From NCBI RefSeq assembly GCF_004193775.1, contig NC_041008.1:41821136-41885135 (forward strand): 64,000 nt of DNA, in the 5' to 3' direction. Shown here piece by piece: positions 60,560 through 64,000 of this stretch. The notes under the pieces were generated by a model, which was not told the origin of the DNA, ran no database searches, and was given only the letters and a program-made list of their open reading frames with translations. Both the position numbers and the translations under genes were made by a program. This stretch comes from Glycine soja (lineage: Eukaryota > Streptophyta > Magnoliopsida > Fabales > Fabaceae). Numbering within the stretch: the first letter of the stretch is position 1; the number at the start of each line of letters is the position of its first letter.

Positions 60560-60820
60560 AACATTGTGATCGAACAAAATCTAAAGCATATAACCATGGA
60601 TTTTTGTTAAATTCACGTTGGGTTACTTGGTGAGCGGGCATTATGAATTCTTGAGTTGGAAGTGGCTCCCTAGATTGTCGATTCATCATGGCAGCTTGTA
60701 CGACCCAGTGGTACTAGGAATAAGTGTTGTTGAGCTAGAGGATGAGAGATTAAAAGGGTGAACAAAGGATGGGAGGTTTAAGTCATCAATGTCGAGAAAC
60801 TCCCATGGATTATTGTCCAT
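60560..60820 (-). pseudogene. HROB-like N-terminal exon fragment
   Basis: The start MDNNPWEFLDIDDLNLPSFV at 60820 is followed by a frame change near 60710 and then VQAAMMNRQSREPLPTQEFI and NPWLYALDFVRSQ. The pattern (acidic DDxxLPSF, then IPG-type VQxAM, then PLPTQEFI, then NPW-ALDFVRS) matches plant proteins related to the homologous-recombination OB-fold protein HROB/MCM8IP, as recalled. Only the first exon is seen, with the frameshift, so it is a fragment and not a working gene. Its position beside Mutator-derived sequences suggests capture by an element, which is inference. Confidence 0.4.
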
Positions 60821-61039
60821 GATGAATCAAACTTTGTAAAAAAAAAAAATGATTTGAAGATGATGAGATAGGGTGAATATCAGACAAAGGTGTTGAGTTG
60901 CATCTAAACCCTCTTGCTCTATATATAATAGGTGATCTATTGTCTTCACATGACTAATATCGACGGTTGAGATCGCACTGACAATATAAATGGTTTAGAT
61001 TCAGTCTTAATTAATTACGTTTGGTTTGCGCTATTTGAA

Positions 61040-61535
61040 AAAATCAATGTTTAGTCAAATCGTCTTGTAGAAAGTATTGTTCAGTCACATCGTCTCAAAA
61101 AAGTAATGTGAGGTCAAATCGTAAGGGGAAAAGCAATGTGAGGTCTACGATCAACGCATAAACCCAGTTGAAAAGCAACATCTTCCAAGGTGATTGTGCA
61201 TTCACCAACAGGAAAATGAAACGTGTGTGACTCAGGTTTCCACCTTTCAACCAAAACATCACTAAATTTTTGTCAATTTTAACTTACTCGAGCTTTGGAA
61301 CATCTAAAAACCTAGCTTGAACCAACAAATATTCAATTTTAGGATCTAGAGAGGGCATTGCCAGAGCATATGATTGGATTACGTTGTTTGTTACTTGAAG
61401 AAATCAAAATAATAGTAACATCACCATTTCTGGATCATAACATAATTAACATTCAATTAAATAGAATGTATTACATACTTCTCCAGATCTATAAAGGTGT
61501 TGTTTCCAAAGAAGAGAAGCAGCTATAGATGCCAT
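61040..61535 (-). pseudogene. Plant mobile domain (PMD/MAIN-like) gene relic
   Basis: A start MASIAASLLWKQHLYRSGE lies at 61535-61479 and ends at a GT donor. The next exon region, about 61415-61130, reads PSLDPKIEYLLVQARFLDVP, then after a stop VKIDKN, then in another frame VLVERWKPESHTFHFPVGEC and TITLEDVAF. The last two are the diagnostic core of the plant mobile domain found in MAIN-like proteins and in many plant transposons. At least one stop and two frame changes break it. It is transcribed away from the MuDR relic that starts 416 bp away. Confidence 0.65.
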
Positions 61536-61679
61536 GGTTTAGGCTTTGGTGCTAACGTCAAGAAGAAGTTAAAGAGGGATATATGAGAACACGAGAAAAT
61601 GAGTCTTTGAGTTAGTGTATATGATGACAATACATGCATTATATTTAAAGAAAAAAATCTAACAGTAACATAGTTCATT

Positions 61680-61874
61680 CGGTGATATCTAGGCCATTTA
61701 TTTTGTGTGTGGGATCTTGGTTGTTGAACGTGCATTGCTTCAATCGGTGATATCTAGGTCGTTCAATTTGTCAATGGGATCTTGGTCGTTGAACGTGTGT
61801 TGCTCCAAGCGGTGATATCTAGGCTGTTGATTTTGTCAGTGGAATCTTGACCGTTCCCCACAACACTTCTTTGT
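61680..61874. repeat. Three 65-bp tandem repeats between divergent relics
   Basis: CGGTGATATCTAGGCC or close variants start at 61680, 61745 and 61810, exactly 65 bp apart. Each unit continues with TTGTC-TGGGATCTTGG-CGTTGAACGTG-like sequence. The repeats sit in the 416-bp gap between the PMD and MuDR start codons. Confidence 0.92.
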
Positions 61875-61950
61875 CTATTACTTTCTTCCAATTTTGCAAA
61901 CACAAACCTTTTATCACATTTGTTTCTCTATTCTTTGTCTATTACACAAT

Positions 61951-63167
61951 ATGTCTTCCTCATCTGTCAAATGGTTAGTGCACTACGATGGTCAAATAAT
62001 CAAAACAAATGAAAGGGATACGTTTCAAAGCCCCCATCCATTGTTCTTTGAAACAAAGCGAGGCCTTGAAAAGAAAAATCTAGGAAAGGCTCTGTCTTCA
62101 ACCATGGACCAAGTATGCAATATTTCATTCTCATACCCACAAGTAGTAGGCACGAAATGTTGAAATTTACAGTTGTTCAACTTGTTAACAATGAAGACAT
62201 GAAAGGTATGATTTCAGTTATTCACTAAATTGAGATTCTTCAATGTTGTGAATTATATGCAAACACGAGCGCAATACACTTCCCACCATAAACCCTGAAC
62301 TAGTATCTCATCAACCACAAAATTATCCCCAGTCCCATTATTCACACACATCTGACGCAACCCAAGACACTTTTGCTTTAACCCAACTAGAACAAAATAT
62401 ATTTGAACTAAACACATCTTCTTTTACCTAACTTTTTTTTGGATCATTTTTCACCAATTTTTTGACTCGCAAGCATTTGATGCTACTGAGGATCAATCTC
62501 AACCATACTTGAGTACCCCTATAGTAAAGTCTTTCTCATCAACCCAACCAAACGAGCTTGAGTTTACAGTAAAGCTATGCTTACCTAACAAAGAACTCGG
62601 TCCCTTTAGTGATGATGAAGACAAAGCTCTACAAAATCAACTCTAGGAGGAAGATGATGAGGAAGAAGCTGAGCATGTTTCACCAATTACAATCGTACCA
62701 CCATACTACATACCACCATACATGCAAAATTTAGAAGAATCCAATTTTCAAGATTTTGAATATGGTCATAGCTTGGATCACGAAGAAGTTTAACATTTGG
62801 TGGGGATTCTCTTCGAAAGGATGCATTTTCTGACAAAGCAAGAAGTACAACATGCTTTGTAGCAGTATCATGTGAGCAAATGAGCTAACTATAAGACACA
62901 ACTATTGAACCCAACAAAACTAATTGTCATTTGTGATGACGATAGTTGTGCTTGGAGGTGTAGGACATCATACATCCTTGCAAGTAAGTAGTGGGAAATA
63001 AGAAAGCTTTGTGAACCTCATCATGTTCAAATCCATTAATATCATATGATCATGCAAAGTTGTTGTCTTTACTCATTTGTAAAAGCATCCATAACTTGAT
63101 TAAAAATAATCCATCAACTTTCAATACCAGCCTTGATAGCACACATAAAAAACACTAAAGGTAGACA
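61951..63167 (+). pseudogene. MuDR-type transposase N-terminal region, truncated
   Basis: The ATG at 61951 begins MSSSSVKWLVHYDGQIIKTN, a typical N-terminus of plant MULE transposases, and runs to a stop at 62163. Farther on come acidic stretches and then the MuDR DNA-binding-type region: TKQEVQHAL, ANYKTQLLNPTKLIVICDD, CAWRCRTSYILASK, WEIRKLCEPHH, and LIAHIKN near 63140. Several stops interrupt it, and the DDE core is absent: homology ends near 63167 where a GGGTACGGG-rich repeat begins. It is divergent from the PMD relic. It seems distinct from the OTU-bearing element at the left edge. Confidence 0.7.
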
Positions 63168-63355
63168 TGGCAAGAAAACCCGTACTCATGGGTACCCGTC
63201 CGAATCCATCTTGACTTTGACAGGTAATACCCGAGTTGACTGGGTATGGGTTCGGGTTCGGGTTTTTCCCGATAACCAAAAGTTGGGTATGGGTACGGGT
63301 ATGGGATTACTACATCCGCCCCGACCCCGAACCCGGACCCGCCCTGCCACTTAAA
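63168..63355. mobile_element. CCCGTACCC-rich MITE-like repeat
   Basis: The block starts TGGCAAGAAAACCCGTACTC and ends CGGACCCGCCCTGCCA, so both ends carry a TGGCA inverted terminus. The interior is rich in GGGTATGGGTTCGGG and its complement. The apparent frame here is a shadow. It cuts the MuDR relic. Target duplication not established. Confidence 0.5.
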
Positions 63356-64000
63356 AATAACATAAATAAAAATCCTATATTATGCACATGAAAGAATAGG
63401 GTCCCGTTCAAGATGAGAGAAAAGCTAAAGCGTGTATAAATTAAAATTGTATTGTATATCACCAAACTTGTTTCTTTTCATTAGACCTTTTTTGGAAGGA
63501 ATAGGGGCAAACAACAAGTCCTACCCCCAACCTTAACCCTAACTTTGGACCTTGGCTCTTCCTCTTCTTCTTCCTTCAGGTATTGCTTCCTTCTCTCTTT
63601 CGATTTCAACCCTCTCTGCTCCATCGTTGCCTTTTGCTGTTCTCTATTTCCCTTTTGTTTTTACGGTTCCTCACTTTCGATTTTTGTTTCTTATTTCTTT
63701 TAAATTATCAACTTTTGGTTTGATTTGATTCGATGCAGATTCATTCGTACTGTTAGTTATATTACTGGATTCGGGGCAGATTGCTGCTAGCGTGTTTCTC
63801 CGCTTTCACATATAAGGTAAGAAATGATGGAGAGAATATCCAAGGAAATCTATCTCTCTTTGAATTACTGATTACTTGATTGTGTATGGGGATATGAGAA
63901 CAAATAACATTTGCGTGATTTTATCATCTTCACTAAATTGCTATGTTTCACGGTTCAAATGTATTTGCAACAACTAACAATCAAGGAACAATAGTTGACT
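63356..64000 (+). other. Possible 5' leader exons of a gene beyond the window
   Basis: CT-rich leader-like sequence near 63540-63580 ends at a CAG/GTATTG donor. A short exon candidate 63739-63816 is bounded by TGCAG and GTAAG. No protein-coding stretch is recognised before the window ends, so this may be the 5' UTR of a plus-strand gene, or nothing. Confidence 0.25.

Overview
The window is plant nuclear DNA: AT-rich intergenic sequence, genes split by GT-AG introns, and many class I and class II transposable-element relics. The repeat families, including a SIRE-like LTR end, the soybean-type Mutator sequences and an At4g19860/At4g19900-type gene pair, suggest a legume and probably Glycine. 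No sequence search was run. Families are named from recognised motifs, and exons were joined by hand from splice sites and reading phase.

Five host genes look intact. (1) A seven-exon YjbQ/UPF0047 gene on + (4943-7617). (2) A three-exon mitochondrial glycine cleavage H-protein on - (8986-11379), convergent with the first. (3) A six-exon PIG-V GPI mannosyltransferase on + (26086-29565). (4) An eleven-exon LCAT4-type phospholipase on - (47603-52931). (5) A six-exon cytochrome c6A on + (54656-57325), divergent from LCAT4. All five keep reading phase through every junction. Two host genes are broken: an At4g19900-like alpha-1,4-glycosyltransferase (35910-41097) and the 3' end of a TIR-NBS-LRR gene (42112-42990).

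The rest is largely mobile DNA. At 1-4.75 kb lies a decayed Mutator-like element (MULE) whose transposase is followed by an OTU protease domain. Its start-side terminus and a set of odd-length palindromes recur as two tandem terminal fragments at 12.2-13.3 kb. From 14 to 19 kb there are a SIRE-like LTR, a complete 658-bp CACTA element with a target-site duplication (TSD), and a 3.1-kb gypsy-type LTR. At 20.5-22.3 kb a PIF/Harbinger transposase is split by an RTE-type LINE exactly in its catalytic motif. A full-length 4.8-kb Ty1/copia element with 268-bp LTRs and a 5-bp TSD sits at 30.86-35.67 kb. A second, shrunken copia lies at 43.6-46.8 kb. At 60.5-63.2 kb an HROB-like fragment, a plant-mobile-domain (PMD) gene relic and a MuDR N-terminus are clustered; the last two are head to head across a three-copy 65-bp repeat.

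The best candidate for an undescribed system is the MULE-OTU family with its palindromic array. Next is the head-to-head PMD/MuDR unit. No CRISPR array, operon or tRNA gene was recognised.
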